Below, in pieces: positions 42,903 to 52,050 of a DNA stretch of 64,000 bases. The notes under the pieces are model-generated. The model was not told where the DNA came from and did not search any database. It was given only the letters and a program-made list of their open reading frames with translations. The stretch covers positions 7,557,415 to 7,621,414 of the forward strand of contig NZ_CP075691.1 of the NCBI RefSeq assembly GCF_020026305.1. Reading direction: 5' to 3'. This DNA is from Streptomyces sp. 135. GTDB taxonomy: Bacteria; Actinomycetota; Actinomycetes; Streptomycetales; Streptomycetaceae. Made by a program: the position numbers and the translations under genes. The stretch's first letter is position 1, and the number at the start of each line of letters is the position of its first letter.

Positions 42903-45323
42903 TCAGCGCCGCTTCGGATCGAGCAGACCGGCCCGCCGCAGCGCCTCGGCCATCGCGTCGTTGGCGGGCGGCGGGCCCTGCCGCTGCGGCTTCTGCCCAC
43001 GCTGGCCCTGACCACCGCGCTGTCCCTGGCCACCCTGCCCCTGCCGCCGCTGCTGAGGCGGACGCCCGCCGCGCTTCGGCCGCTCCCCACCGGCCTGGCC
43101 CGAGGAACCCGAACCCGCGGAACCCGAGGGACTCGCCTCGTCATCGAGCCGCAGCGTCAGCGAGATCCGCTTGCGCGGGATGTCGACATCCATGACCTTC
43201 ACCTTGACGATGTCGCCGGGCTTGACGACATCCCGCGGATCCTTGACGAAGTTCCTGGACATGGCCGAGACGTGCACCAGACCGTCCTGGTGGACACCGA
43301 CGTCCACGAACGCCCCGAACGCCGCGACGTTCGTGACGACGCCTTCGAGCACCATCCCGGCGGCCAGATCGGAGATCTTCTCGACGCCGTCCTTGAAGGT
43401 GGCCGTCTTGAACGCGGGACGCGGATCGCGCCCGGGCTTCTCCAGCTCCTTCAGGATGTCGGTGACCGTGGGCAGCCCGAAGACGTCGTCCACGAAATCG
43501 TCCGGCTTCAGCGAGCGCAGCACAGCCGTGTTCCCGACCAACGAGGAGACCGCGCCGCCCGCCGACTTCACCATCTTGCGCACCACCGGGTACGCCTCCG
43601 GGTGCACGCTGGAGGCGTCCAGCGGGTCGTCGCCGCCGCGGATGCGCAGGAAGCCGGCGCACTGCTCGTACGCCTTCGGGCCGAGCCGGGGCACGTCCTT
43701 GAGGCCCTTGCGGCTCTTGAACGGGCCGTTCGCGTCGCGGTGGGCCACGATGTTCTCCGCGAGGCCCGCGCCGATACCCGAGACCCGGGCGAGCAGCGGG
43801 GCGGAGGCGGTGTTCACGTCCACTCCCACGCCGTTCACACAGTCCTCGACGACGGCGTCGAGCGAACGCGACAGCTTCACTTCCGACAGGTCGTGCTGGT
43901 ACTGGCCGACGCCGATGGACTTCGGGTCGATCTTCACCAGCTCGGCGAGCGGGTCCTGGAGCCGCCGCGCGATGGAGACCGCGCCGCGGATGGACACGTC
44001 GAGGTCCGGCAGCTCCTGCGAGGCGAAGGCCGATGCGGAGTACACGGAGGCGCCCGCCTCGGAGACCATCACCTTGGTGAGGTTCAGCTCCGGGTGCTTC
44101 GCGATGAGGTCGGCGGCGAGCTTGTCGGTCTCCCGCGACGCCGTGCCGTTGCCGATGGCGATCAGGTCGACCGCGTGCTCCTTGGCGAGCCTCGCGAGCG
44201 TGGCCAGGGACTGGTCCCACTTGTTGGCCGGGACGTGCGGGTGGATCGTGTCGGTGGCGACGACCTTGCCGGTGGCGTCGACGACGGCGACCTTCACACC
44301 CGTACGGAAACCGGGGTCGAGGCCCAGCGTCGCGCGCGTACCCGCGGGCGCCGCGAGCAGCAGGTCCCGCAGGTTCGAGGCGAAGACCCGCACCGCCTCG
44401 TCCTCGGCGGCCGTGCGCAGCCGCAGCCGCAGGTCGATGCCGAGGTGGACCAGGATGCGGGTCCGCCAGGACCAGCGCACCGTGTCCTGAAGCCACTTGT
44501 CGCCGGGGCGGCCGCGGTCGGCGATGCCGAAGCGCTGGGCCACGATCCCCTCGTACGACGAAGGCACCCCCGGCGCGGCGTCGGCCTCCTCGGGCTCGAG
44601 GACGAGGTCGAGGACCTCCTCCTTCTCGCCGCGCAGCATGGCGAGGACGCGGTGCGAGGGCAGCTCCGTGAAGGGCTCGGCGAAGTCGAAGTAGTCGGCG
44701 AACTTGGCGCCCGCCTCCTCCTTGCCCTCGCGGACCTTCGCGACGAGGCGCCCGCGCACCCACATGCGCTCGCGCAGCTCGCCGATCAGGTCGGCGTCCT
44801 CGGAGAAGCGCTCGGCGAGGATCGCGCGCGCTCCGTCAAGGGCGGCCTGCGGGTCCGCGACGCCCTTGTCGGCATCCACGAACGCCGCGGCGGCGGCCTG
44901 CGGCTCCACTCCCGGATCGGCGAGGAGACCGTCGGCCAGCGGTTCGAGCCCCGCCTCGCGGGCGATCTGCGCCTTGGTACGCCGCTTCGGCTTGAACGGC
45001 AGGTAGATGTCCTCCAGGCGCGCCTTGGTGTCCGCCTCGCGGATCCGCGCCTCCAGCTCGTCGGTGAGCTTGCCCTGCTCACGGACCGAGTCGAGGATCG
45101 CGGCGCGCCGGTCCTCCAGCTCACGCAGGTAGCGCAGGCGCTCTTCGAGCGTGCGCAGCTGCGCGTCGTCGAGCATCTCGGTCGCTTCCTTGCGGTAGCG
45201 CGCGATGAAGGGCACCGTCGAGCCGCCGTCGAGCAGGTCGACGGCGGCCTTCACCTGCCGCTCCCGCACGCCGAGTTCCTCGGCGATCCTGCCTTCGATG
45301 GACGAGGGAGTGGACGTCGTCAA
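42903..45323 (-). CDS. tex: Tex family S1 RNA-binding protein
   Basis: The protein (806 residues from the chosen start) has all Tex parts: an N-terminal helical region (IEGRIAEELGVRERQVKAAVDLLDGGSTVPFIARYRKE), a YqgF/RNase H-like domain (TLGLDPGFRTGVKVAVVD, residues ~320), helix-hairpin-helix repeats (GVGVDVNTASAPLLARVSGIG) and an S1 domain (GMVLEGVVTNVAAFGAFVDVGVHQDGLVH) near 650. It ends in a low-complexity Gly/Gln/Arg tail. Tex proteins bind nucleic acid and act in transcription and stress tolerance. The TTG at 45323 gives the TTSTPSS start with GGAA ten bases upstream; GTGs at 45332 and 45353 are alternatives. Confidence 0.93.
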   Translation of the reverse strand: MTTSTPSSIEGRIAEELGVRERQVKAAVDLLDGGSTVPFIARYRKEATEMLDDAQLRTLEERLRYLRELEDRRAAILDSVREQGKLTDELEARIREADTKARLEDIYLPFKPKRRTKAQIAREAGLEPLADGLLADPGVEPQAAAAAFVDADKGVADPQAALDGARAILAERFSEDADLIGELRERMWVRGRLVAKVREGKEEAGAKFADYFDFAEPFTELPSHRVLAMLRGEKEEVLDLVLEPEEADAAPGVPSSYEGIVAQRFGIADRGRPGDKWLQDTVRWSWRTRILVHLGIDLRLRLRTAAEDEAVRVFASNLRDLLLAAPAGTRATLGLDPGFRTGVKVAVVDATGKVVATDTIHPHVPANKWDQSLATLARLAKEHAVDLIAIGNGTASRETDKLAADLIAKHPELNLTKVMVSEAGASVYSASAFASQELPDLDVSIRGAVSIARRLQDPLAELVKIDPKSIGVGQYQHDLSEVKLSRSLDAVVEDCVNGVGVDVNTASAPLLARVSGIGAGLAENIVAHRDANGPFKSRKGLKDVPRLGPKAYEQCAGFLRIRGGDDPLDASSVHPEAYPVVRKMVKSAGGAVSSLVGNTAVLRSLKPDDFVDDVFGLPTVTDILKELEKPGRDPRPAFKTATFKDGVEKISDLAAGMVLEGVVTNVAAFGAFVDVGVHQDGLVHVSAMSRNFVKDPRDVVKPGDIVKVKVMDVDIPRKRISLTLRLDDEASPSGSAGSGSSGQAGGERPKRGGRPPQQRRQGQGGQGQRGGQGQRGQKPQRQGPPPANDAMAEALRRAGLLDPKRR

Positions 45324-45398
45324 AGCTGCCACGTTCCGGTACCGCCTTCTCACTGAGGTTGCCGGGCAATTGTGGCAGGTGGCGCTGACAGTGGGTGA

Positions 45399-45575
45399 TC
45401 AGACCCGGCGGGTGCGGCCCATGCGGCCGGAACCTCGGCCGGCGCTCCGGCCGCCCCGCCCCGCGGAACTGGACGCTCCGCCGAACAGCCGGGCCACCGC
45501 CCGGAACGGCAGCGTGACGACGGTGGCGATGGCGCCGGCGATCTGACGCAGTATGTCCGCGATGGCACGGAACAT
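45399..45575 (-). CDS. LPFR motif small protein
   Basis: This 58-residue basic protein opens with an amphipathic helix (FRAIADILRQIAGAIATVV) followed by TLPFRAVARLFGGAS, the hallmark of the actinobacterial LPFR small-protein family, and ends in a Gly/Ser/Arg-rich tail. AAAGGGGAA lies six bases before the ATG, so translation is well supported despite the small size. No function is known; the helix suggests membrane association. It lies 75 bases upstream of tex on the same strand. Confidence 0.88.
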   Translation of the reverse strand: MFRAIADILRQIAGAIATVVTLPFRAVARLFGGASSSAGRGGRSAGRGSGRMGRTRRV

Positions 45576-45679
45576 GAGGATTCCCCTTTCGTCTCCCGGC
45601 GCGGCCGGGGTGGCGGCCAGGAGACGGACGGGTACCTCGCAGCCGCTGGGCCATGCCGCCGTGCCCGCAGGAGTGCGCC

Positions 45680-46606
45680 TCAGCCCTTGCCGACCAGATC
45701 CGCCGGGAACGCCCCGGCCCGCAGCGCCGCGCCGATGAACGCGCTCCCCAGCTCCGTCAGACGCTCGACACCAGCCGCGCCAAGGTGTGCGTAGGGTGCC
45801 CGGTCCAGACGGTCCGTCTCCGCCTCGATGTCCTTGCGCAGCGCCACGCCGGCCTCGGTCAACTCGCCCTCGGAGCCGAGCAGTCCGCGCCCGCGCAGCC
45901 GCTCCTCGGCGGCGTCCCACTCCTCCTGGGACCAGCCGCGGCTTTTCAGGACCCACTTCGGGGCGATGCCCTTGCCGGTGGCGGTGTGGGTCACCATCGC
46001 CTCCAGGCCGTCGAGTTCGACGCCGAGCAGCACGGTCAGGTGTCCGTCGCCGCGGTGCTCGCGCAGCAGCGTCGCCGCGTGCCAGTACGCGAGGTGCGGC
46101 TCCTCGGGGACGGGCAGATCGGCGTGCGCGGAGTACAGGGGACGCGCGGTGCGGGTGCAGGCCTCGGCGGCACGTAGCGCGAGCCCGGCGGCCTCCGCCA
46201 TCTCCGGTGAGGCGACGGCCTCCTCGCCGAGCAGCCTGCGCAGCGTGGCGTCGACGGCACGCAGGCGCGCGGCGAGGACCTCCTTCGGCGCGGCGGTGCT
46301 CCACACCTCGGGGACGTGGGCCGCGACGAGGTCGTGCTTGTAGTTGTAGAAGGCGGCGGTCACGGTGCCCGCGCCGACGGCGCCCAAGGCCGCCGCGCGC
46401 ACGGCGAAGTTGACGGCGCTGGGATGCGTTATCCCGAGCCCGGCCAGCTCCCGCGTCACGTCCGGCGAGAAGTAGTGCGTCGAGTGCAGGGAGTTCAGGA
46501 CGTTGTGGCAGCGGCGTCCCGCGCGCGGGTGCGGCGTGGCCGCCGAGGACGAGGTCGTCGAGGGGGTCGTCGAAGAAGTCGTCGAGGAGGACGTCGAAGA
46601 GGTCAT
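45680..46606 (-). CDS. SCO6745 family protein
   Basis: This 308-residue protein belongs to the actinobacterial SCO6745 family of unknown function. Conserved-looking segments include RAGRRCHNVLNSLHSTHYFSPDV, FYNYKHDLVAAHVPEVW and the helical repeats around RPLYSAHADLPVPEEPHLAYWHAATLLREHRGDGHL. The residues HRGDGH could bind a ligand. The first 25 residues are an almost pure Ser/Thr tract encoded by a GTCGTCGA-type microsatellite (46542-46606), so the true start may be downstream. A palindrome sits 10 bases upstream of the ATG. In S. coelicolor this family lies a few genes from idi, as here. Confidence 0.88.
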   Translation of the reverse strand: MTSSTSSSTTSSTTPSTTSSSAATPHPRAGRRCHNVLNSLHSTHYFSPDVTRELAGLGITHPSAVNFAVRAAALGAVGAGTVTAAFYNYKHDLVAAHVPEVWSTAAPKEVLAARLRAVDATLRRLLGEEAVASPEMAEAAGLALRAAEACTRTARPLYSAHADLPVPEEPHLAYWHAATLLREHRGDGHLTVLLGVELDGLEAMVTHTATGKGIAPKWVLKSRGWSQEEWDAAEERLRGRGLLGSEGELTEAGVALRKDIEAETDRLDRAPYAHLGAAGVERLTELGSAFIGAALRAGAFPADLVGKG

Positions 46607-46616
46607 GGGGGCACGG

Positions 46617-46632
46617 TACCTACTGGTTGGTA
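46617..46632. promoter_or_regulatory. TetR-type operator-like palindrome
   Basis: TACCTACTGGTTGGTA is a 16-base imperfect dyad (6 of 8 base pairs) of the kind bound by TetR-family repressors. It lies 10 bases before the SCO6745-family start and 85 bases before the divergent GlxA start, so it could control either. Confidence 0.4.
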
Positions 46633-46717
46633 TGGCGCTCCTCGGTGGCCGCCGGATGGCAGGAAAGGTGGGGTACTCGTCATTGCGGCCATCCTCCCCG
46701 AGGCCAAGAATCGGGGC

Positions 46718-47734
46718 ATGGAGCAACGAACCGTCCTGGTCGTCCTCTTCGACGGCGTCCAGAGCCTCGACGTCACGGGCCCGGTGGAGGTCTTCACGGG
46801 CGCGGCGCGCTGCTTCGACGGCGCCGACGGCGGATACGTCGTCCGCACCGCCTCCCTGGACGGCGCCCCCGTGCGGACGTCCAGCGGCCTGACGCTGGTG
46901 CCGGACTGCGCGCTGCCCGCCGCCCCGGACGCCCCGGCTCCGGACACGCTGCTCGTCCCCGGTGGCACGGGCACGCGCTCCCCGGACCCGGAGCTGACCG
47001 GCTGGCTGCGCGTCCACGGCCCGCGCGCCCGGCGCCTGGTGTCGGTCTGCACCGGTGCCGTCCGGCTCGCGGAGGCGGGCCTCCTGGAGGGCCGCAGGGC
47101 GACGACGCACTGGGCGTACTGCGCCAAGCTCGCCGAGGACCATCCCGGCGTCGACGTCGACCCCGACCCGATCTACGTGCGCGACGGCCACGTCGCGACG
47201 TCCGCCGGGGTCACCGCGGGGATCGACCTCGCCCTGGCGCTCGTGGAGGAGGACCTGGGCCGCGCGGTGGCGCTGACCGTCGCCCGGCACCTGGTCGTCT
47301 TCCTGCGCCGCCCGGGAAACCAGGCGCAGTTCAGCGCCCAGCTCTGCGCCCAGACGGCGCGGCGCGAACCGCTGCGCGACGTCCAGCAGTGGATCACCGA
47401 GCATCCGGCGGGCGACCTGTCGGTCGACGCGCTCGCCGCGCGGGCCCGCCTCTCGCCCCGCCACTTCGCCCGCGCCTTCCAGGCCGAGACCGGCCTGACA
47501 CCGGGCAAGTACGTCGAGCGCGTCCGCGTCGAACACGCCCGCAGGCTCCTGGAGGACACCTCCGACGGGGTGGAGGAGGTGTCACGCGCGTGCGGCTACG
47601 GCACACCCGAGGCCATGCGCCGCGCCTTCGTCAAGGCGCTCGGCGCGGCGCCCGCGGAGTACCGCCGCCGCTTCCGCCCCGGCACGGCGCCGACCGGCAC
47701 GACCACCACGTCCCCCACTCGCCCACACCCATAG
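46718..47734 (+). CDS. GlxA family regulator (DJ-1/PfpI plus AraC domains)
   Basis: This 338-residue regulator has an N-terminal DJ-1/PfpI sensor domain (TVLVVLFDGVQSLDVTGPVEVF; SVCTGAVRLAEAGLLEGRRATTHW with the elbow cysteine at about residue 111) and a C-terminal AraC-type double helix-turn-helix (DALAARARLSPRHFARAFQAETGLTPGKYVERVRVEHARR). The GlxA group controls genes of nitrogen and small-molecule metabolism. The ATG at 46718 begins the DJ-1 fold; longer in-frame extensions overlap the divergent gene. The next gene, 14 bases on, encodes a stand-alone DJ-1/PfpI enzyme and is probably co-transcribed. Confidence 0.93.
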   Translation: MEQRTVLVVLFDGVQSLDVTGPVEVFTGAARCFDGADGGYVVRTASLDGAPVRTSSGLTLVPDCALPAAPDAPAPDTLLVPGGTGTRSPDPELTGWLRVHGPRARRLVSVCTGAVRLAEAGLLEGRRATTHWAYCAKLAEDHPGVDVDPDPIYVRDGHVATSAGVTAGIDLALALVEEDLGRAVALTVARHLVVFLRRPGNQAQFSAQLCAQTARREPLRDVQQWITEHPAGDLSVDALAARARLSPRHFARAFQAETGLTPGKYVERVRVEHARRLLEDTSDGVEEVSRACGYGTPEAMRRAFVKALGAAPAEYRRRFRPGTAPTGTTTTSPTRPHP

Positions 47735-47748
47735 GGAAGGGACACACC

Positions 47749-48381
47749 ATGCAGATAGCCATTGCCCTCTACGAACGCTTCACCGCCCTGGACGCCATCG
47801 GTCCGTACCAGACGCTGAAGGACCTCCCCGGCGCCGAGACCGTCTTCGTGGCCGAACAGACGGGCCCGGTGCGCGACGAGAGCGGCACCCTCGCGCTCGT
47901 CGCCGACAAGTCCTTCGCGGACGTCCCGCGCCCCGACATCGTGGTCGTCCCCGGCGGCCCCGGACAGAGCGACCAGATGGAGAACGAGCAGCTCCTCGGC
48001 TGGCTCCGCACCGTCGACGCCACCACGACCTGGACGACCTCGGTGTGCACCGGCTCCCTGGCACTCGCCGCCGCGGGCCTCCTCACGGGCCGCCGCGCCA
48101 CCTCGCACTGGCTCGCGCTGCCGATGCTGGACCGGCTGGGCGTGCGGTCCACGGGGGAGCGGGTCGTCTTCGACGGGAAGTACGTCACCGGGGCCGGTGT
48201 CTCGGCGGGCATCGACATGGGGCTCACGCTGGCCGGCAGGATCGCGGGCGAGGAGCACGCGCAGAGCGTGCAGCTCCTGACCGAGTACGACCCGCAGCCG
48301 CCCTACGACGCCGGCTCCCCGGAGAAGGCCCCCGCGCACCTCGTGGCGCGCTTCCGCGACCGCAGCCGCTTCGAGCAGTAG
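47749..48381 (+). CDS. DJ-1/PfpI family protein, isonitrile hydratase-like
   Basis: This 210-residue protein has a complete DJ-1/PfpI fold. The nucleophile elbow is TSVCTGSLALAAAGLL (cysteine about residue 100), followed by GRRATSHW, GAGVSAGIDMGLTLA and QLLTEYDPQPPYDAGSPEKAP. The last segment closely follows the pattern of Pseudomonas isonitrile hydratase (InhA), which converts isonitriles to N-formamides. Assignment to that activity is inference. GGGAAGGG lies nine bases upstream. Pairing with a GlxA-type regulator is common in actinobacteria. Confidence 0.85.
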   Translation: MQIAIALYERFTALDAIGPYQTLKDLPGAETVFVAEQTGPVRDESGTLALVADKSFADVPRPDIVVVPGGPGQSDQMENEQLLGWLRTVDATTTWTTSVCTGSLALAAAGLLTGRRATSHWLALPMLDRLGVRSTGERVVFDGKYVTGAGVSAGIDMGLTLAGRIAGEEHAQSVQLLTEYDPQPPYDAGSPEKAPAHLVARFRDRSRFEQ

Positions 48382-48631
48382 CCGCGAAGAACCGCCTTTC
48401 GCGCCGGGCCCTTCGGGAAATAGGGTGCGGGGACACCGAGTGACCCATGAGGACGTGAGGACATGAGGAGCCGAGACATGCCCGGTCGCCCGAGCGCGCG
48501 TTGACGTCGTAGGCCCTGACCGGCCTGTCATCGCGTGCTGCCCCTGATACGCGGCACAGCGAGCCCTTCCCCGCCCGCACCGCCCACGCGCCGGGCGGCG
48601 GGCCTCGTCGCCTGTGTTCCCAGGGGTCCGT

Positions 48632-49945
48632 GTGCCGTCCGCTTCCTCCGATGTACCCGCCACGTCCGATGGACGCGACCTGTGGCGGGACAATGACTTC
48701 CGCCGGCTCTGGCTGGGCCAGAGCGCCTCCCAGCTGGGTGAACACGCCGGTCTGGTGATCCTGCCGCTCTACGCCGTCCTGACCCTCGACGTCGGCGCCG
48801 ATCGGCTGGGCGCACTCCGCGCCGTGGGCCAGGCGCCGATCCTGCTGCTCTCGCTCCTCGCCGGCGCGTGGGTGGACAGGTGGCGTACCCGCACCGTGAT
48901 GGTGTGGGCGGACGCCGGCCGGGCCCTGGCCTTCGGCGCCGCCGCCGTGTCGGCCCTCCTCGGAGGGCTCGGCCTGCCCGCGCTCCTCGCGGTCACCTTC
49001 GCCGTCGGCGCGCTGTCCGTCTTCTTCGACGTGGCCTATCAGTCGTCGCTCGTACGGCTGGTGAGACGCGATCAGTTGGTACGGGGCAACAGCGCCCTGG
49101 AGGGGAGCCGGTCCGCCGCGCAGATCGGCGGCCCCGCCCTCGGCGGAGCGCTGGTGTCCCTCCTGTCGGTGCCGGTCGCCGCCGTCTCCGGCGCGCTGTT
49201 CTTCGCCCTGTCGTTCCTGTCGATCAGACGGGTCCGCCGTGGCGAAGAGATCCCGGAGCGGTCGGCACGTCCTGTCCGGACGGGACGGCGGATCCTTGAG
49301 GGCCTCCGCTTCGTCGCCACGAGCCCGCTGCGGACCGTGTGTCTCGCCTCGGCCGCCTTCCAGCTCTTCCTCGCGGCCATGATGACCGCCTACCTGCTCT
49401 TCCTCCCGAGGGAACTGCACCTGACGGGGACCGCCGTCGGACTCGTGCTCGCGGCGACGGGGCCGGGCGCGCTCCTCGGCTCGGTGCTGGCCGCACGCCT
49501 GCCGGGCCGGTTCGGGCACGGCCCGGTGCTCGTCACTGCGGCCGCGCTCGGCGACGGTGTGCTGCTGTGCGTGCCGGCGCTGCACGGCTCATCGGCGACG
49601 ACCCTGGCCGTGCTCCTCGCGGTCAACTTCGTGTTCGGAACCTTCGGCCAGTTGGTGAACGTCACGGTGATGGCGGTGCGCCAGGCCCTCACACCCGCCG
49701 GGATGCAGGGCCGCGCGGCCGCGACGGTCACCTTCGTCGGCATGGGCATGACCCCGCTCGGCTCCCTGCTCGGCGGGTTCCTCGCGCAGGAGTGGGGGCC
49801 GCGCACCGCCCTCCTGGTGACGGCCGCGGGGATGATGCTCTCCCCGGTGCTGATGTCGGCGTCCCCGCTCGCCCGCCTGGGCCCGGTGCTCGACGGCCCG
49901 TCGGACGGCGCCGAGCGCCCGCGAAAGCCCGCTCAGTCGGCCTGA
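48632..49945 (+). CDS. MFS transporter
   Basis: This 437-residue membrane protein has about 12 transmembrane segments and the MFS motif A variant GAWVDRWRTRTVMVWADAGRA in the loop after the second helix. It resembles the MFS-3/enterobactin- and macrolide-exporter group common in Streptomyces. The GTG at 48632 is chosen because AGGGG lies five bases upstream; it gives the short soluble N-terminus typical of the group. The substrate is not predictable. Its stop codon overlaps the converging enoyl-CoA hydratase by 13 bases. Confidence 0.88.
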   Translation: MPSASSDVPATSDGRDLWRDNDFRRLWLGQSASQLGEHAGLVILPLYAVLTLDVGADRLGALRAVGQAPILLLSLLAGAWVDRWRTRTVMVWADAGRALAFGAAAVSALLGGLGLPALLAVTFAVGALSVFFDVAYQSSLVRLVRRDQLVRGNSALEGSRSAAQIGGPALGGALVSLLSVPVAAVSGALFFALSFLSIRRVRRGEEIPERSARPVRTGRRILEGLRFVATSPLRTVCLASAAFQLFLAAMMTAYLLFLPRELHLTGTAVGLVLAATGPGALLGSVLAARLPGRFGHGPVLVTAAALGDGVLLCVPALHGSSATTLAVLLAVNFVFGTFGQLVNVTVMAVRQALTPAGMQGRAAATVTFVGMGMTPLGSLLGGFLAQEWGPRTALLVTAAGMMLSPVLMSASPLARLGPVLDGPSDGAERPRKPAQSA

Positions 49946-50685
49946 ACGCGCCAGGTGAAGCGGGGCTGCCTGCGCTCCAGGAAGGCGGCGACCCCCTCGG
50001 CGGTCTCGCCGCTGCCACGCGCCTGGTCCCGCCAGTACGCCTCCCGGCCGGTGTGCCCCGCGGCGAACTCCTTGGCCGCCGCCTGCGTCAGCCGGGAGCG
50101 CGACGCGAGGGTCCGGGCGAACTCCGCGACCCGCTTGTCGAGGCCGCCCGAGGGCAGCACCTCGTCCACGAGGCCGGCGCGCAGCGCCCGCTCGGCGCCG
50201 ATCAACTCACCCGAGAAGAGCAGGTACTTGGCGGTGGCCGGCCCCACCAGAGAGACGAGGCGCCGGGTGGACGACGCCGAGTAGACGATCCCGAGCTTGG
50301 CCGGAGTGATCCCGAACGAGGCGTCCTCGTCCGCGAAGCGCAGGTCGCACGCCGCGGCCAGCTGGCAGCCGCCACCCACGCAGTAGCCCCGCACCGCGGC
50401 GAGCGTCGGCTTGGGGAAGGCCGCGAGCGCCTCCTCGGCCCGGACCGCCAGGTCCTGCGCCGTCTGCGCCGACCCCCGCAGGGAGGAGATGTCCGCGCCC
50501 GCGCAGAAGGTGCCGCCCTCGCCGGTGAGCACGACGGTGCGTACGGCCGGATCGGCGGCCAGCTCCGCCAGCAGCGGCGGCACCCGGCGCCACATGTCCT
50601 CGGTCATGGCGTTGCGCTTGGCCGGATGGTCGATGACGACGGTGGCGACGCCGTCCGTGACGGTGTGCCTCAGCTGGGGCTCCAT
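49933..50685 (-). CDS. Enoyl-CoA hydratase/isomerase family protein
   Basis: This 250-residue crotonase-fold enzyme shows VATVVIDHPAKRNAM at the start, the oxyanion-hole segments FCAGADISSL and VRGYCVGGGCQLAAACDLRFADEDASFGITPAKLGI, and a C-terminal helical region. The second catalytic acid position in the crotonase fold (around PAKLGI) lacks a Glu in the usual hydratase context, so it could be an isomerase or another crotonase-type activity. It converges with the MFS gene (13-base overlap) and is divergent from the DUF308 gene. Confidence 0.9.
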   Translation of the reverse strand: MEPQLRHTVTDGVATVVIDHPAKRNAMTEDMWRRVPPLLAELAADPAVRTVVLTGEGGTFCAGADISSLRGSAQTAQDLAVRAEEALAAFPKPTLAAVRGYCVGGGCQLAAACDLRFADEDASFGITPAKLGIVYSASSTRRLVSLVGPATAKYLLFSGELIGAERALRAGLVDEVLPSGGLDKRVAEFARTLASRSRLTQAAAKEFAAGHTGREAYWRDQARGSGETAEGVAAFLERRQPRFTWRVQAD

Positions 50686-50754
50686 GCGCCGGATGCTATC
50701 CGCACCCCTCGAACGTACGATCAAGAAGGGGCGCCGAGCGATACGGAGACGCTG

Positions 50755-51402
50755 ATGGCCAGACGCAAGGACCCCAAGTACGTGCGGCCGCGGAACACGA
50801 CGGCGCAGGCCCAAAGCAAGCGTCTGAGCCGTGGCTTCGGCTGGCTCGCGGTGCTGGGCGTGGTCCTGGCGGTCGCCGGGATCATCGGCCTCGTCTACAC
50901 CGGTCTCGCCACGCTGACCTCGATGCTGCTCTTCGGCTGGCTCCTGCTGGTCGGCGGCCTGGTCGGCCTGCTGCACGCCGTCCAGTCGCGCGGCAGCAGC
51001 TTCTTCTGGCTGGGCGTGGTGGTCGCGGCGCTGAACCTCGCGGCGGGCGTCGTGATCATCCGCCGGCCCGAGGTGGCGGCGGAGGCGCTGACCATGTTCG
51101 CGGCGCTGCTCTTCCTCACGGGCGGGGTGTTCCGCCTGGTCGGCAGCCTGGTGGTGCGCGGCCCGCAGTTCGGCTGGACGCTGGTGCAGGGCGCCTTCGG
51201 CCTGCTGCTCGGCATCCTCGTCCTCGCCGAATGGCCCAGCAGCAGCCAGTACGTCATCGGCTGCTTCTTCTCCCTGGCGCTGCTCTTCGACGGCCTGGGA
51301 CTGATCGCCACCGGCATCGGGGGCCGCGGGATCGTCAGCCTCGTACAACCTGAAGAAACCGTGAAGGGCGAACAAGGGGGGCAGGATCAGTCGTACGACT
51401 GA
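50755..51402 (+). CDS. DUF308/HdeD-like membrane protein
   Basis: This 215-residue protein has a basic N-terminal tail (MARRKDPKYVRPRNTTAQAQ) followed by six hydrophobic helices beginning WLAVLGVVLAVAGIIGLVYT, the HdeD/DUF308 pattern. HdeD is an acid-resistance membrane protein in E. coli; the role in Streptomyces is unknown. The ATG at 50755 has GGAG six bases upstream. It is a single gene with its own promoter region. Confidence 0.85.
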   Translation: MARRKDPKYVRPRNTTAQAQSKRLSRGFGWLAVLGVVLAVAGIIGLVYTGLATLTSMLLFGWLLLVGGLVGLLHAVQSRGSSFFWLGVVVAALNLAAGVVIIRRPEVAAEALTMFAALLFLTGGVFRLVGSLVVRGPQFGWTLVQGAFGLLLGILVLAEWPSSSQYVIGCFFSLALLFDGLGLIATGIGGRGIVSLVQPEETVKGEQGGQDQSYD

Positions 51403-51495
51403 CGCTGTCATACGCCCCCGATCAAATCGCGTCGATAATCGCTGACTTCTGGTCAGTAGCGCGGTCCGAACCAGTGCCTTCCCAACACTCGATGT

Positions 51496-52050
51496 GTGGT
51501 GACAATCGAGCGCGAGGGCGGCGACCGGACGATGGAGAACGACGGGAGGGGGCCGGGCCCACTTCCCAGCGGTGACGCACGGGTGCCGTACGAAGGGGTG
51601 TGGCGCTTCACCGCCCCCTCCGTCGACGCCTCCGTCCCCCAGGCACGGCACGCGGTGCGCGACCTGCTGGCCCGGCAGGGCGTACCGGCATCGGACGAGC
51701 TGATCCAAGGGCTGCTGCTCATCGTCTCCGAGCTGGTCACCAACGTGGTGCGCCACGCTGCCCTGCTCTCGCCGATGCTCGCGGTGGAGGTCGCGGTCGG
51801 CGCCGAATGGGTGCGTGTCTCGGTCGAGGACAACCACCCCTACCGCCCGACGGCCCTGGAGGCGGACCACGGGCAGACGGGCGGCCGTGGACTCCTCCTC
51901 GTCCGCGAGATCACGCGGGAGGCGGGCGGCGCCTGCGAGGTCGAGCACACCGCGAGCGGGGGCAAGGTCATCTGGGCGGCCCTGCCCCTGAAGCCCTGCC
52001 CCCGAAGCCCGGCGGCTACCAGCCCGCGGAGGGGCCCGTCAGCTCCCTGA
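51496..52050 (+). CDS. RsbW-like ATP-binding protein (HATPase_c)
   Basis: The protein (184 residues from this start) is a single GHKL/HATPase domain of the anti-sigma-factor kinase type: the N-box is LLLIVSELVTNVVRHA (about residues 72-87), followed by VRVSVEDNHPYRP and GGRGLLLVREIT (G1/G2 boxes). Dozens of such proteins occur in Streptomyces, where they phosphorylate anti-anti-sigma factors or act in developmental signalling. Starts at 51496, 51499 (GTG) or 51532 (ATG) are possible; none has a strong ribosome-binding site. The 3' end overlaps the converging idi gene by 35 bases. Confidence 0.85.
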   Translation: MVTIEREGGDRTMENDGRGPGPLPSGDARVPYEGVWRFTAPSVDASVPQARHAVRDLLARQGVPASDELIQGLLLIVSELVTNVVRHAALLSPMLAVEVAVGAEWVRVSVEDNHPYRPTALEADHGQTGGRGLLLVREITREAGGACEVEHTASGGKVIWAALPLKPCPRSPAATSPRRGPSAP

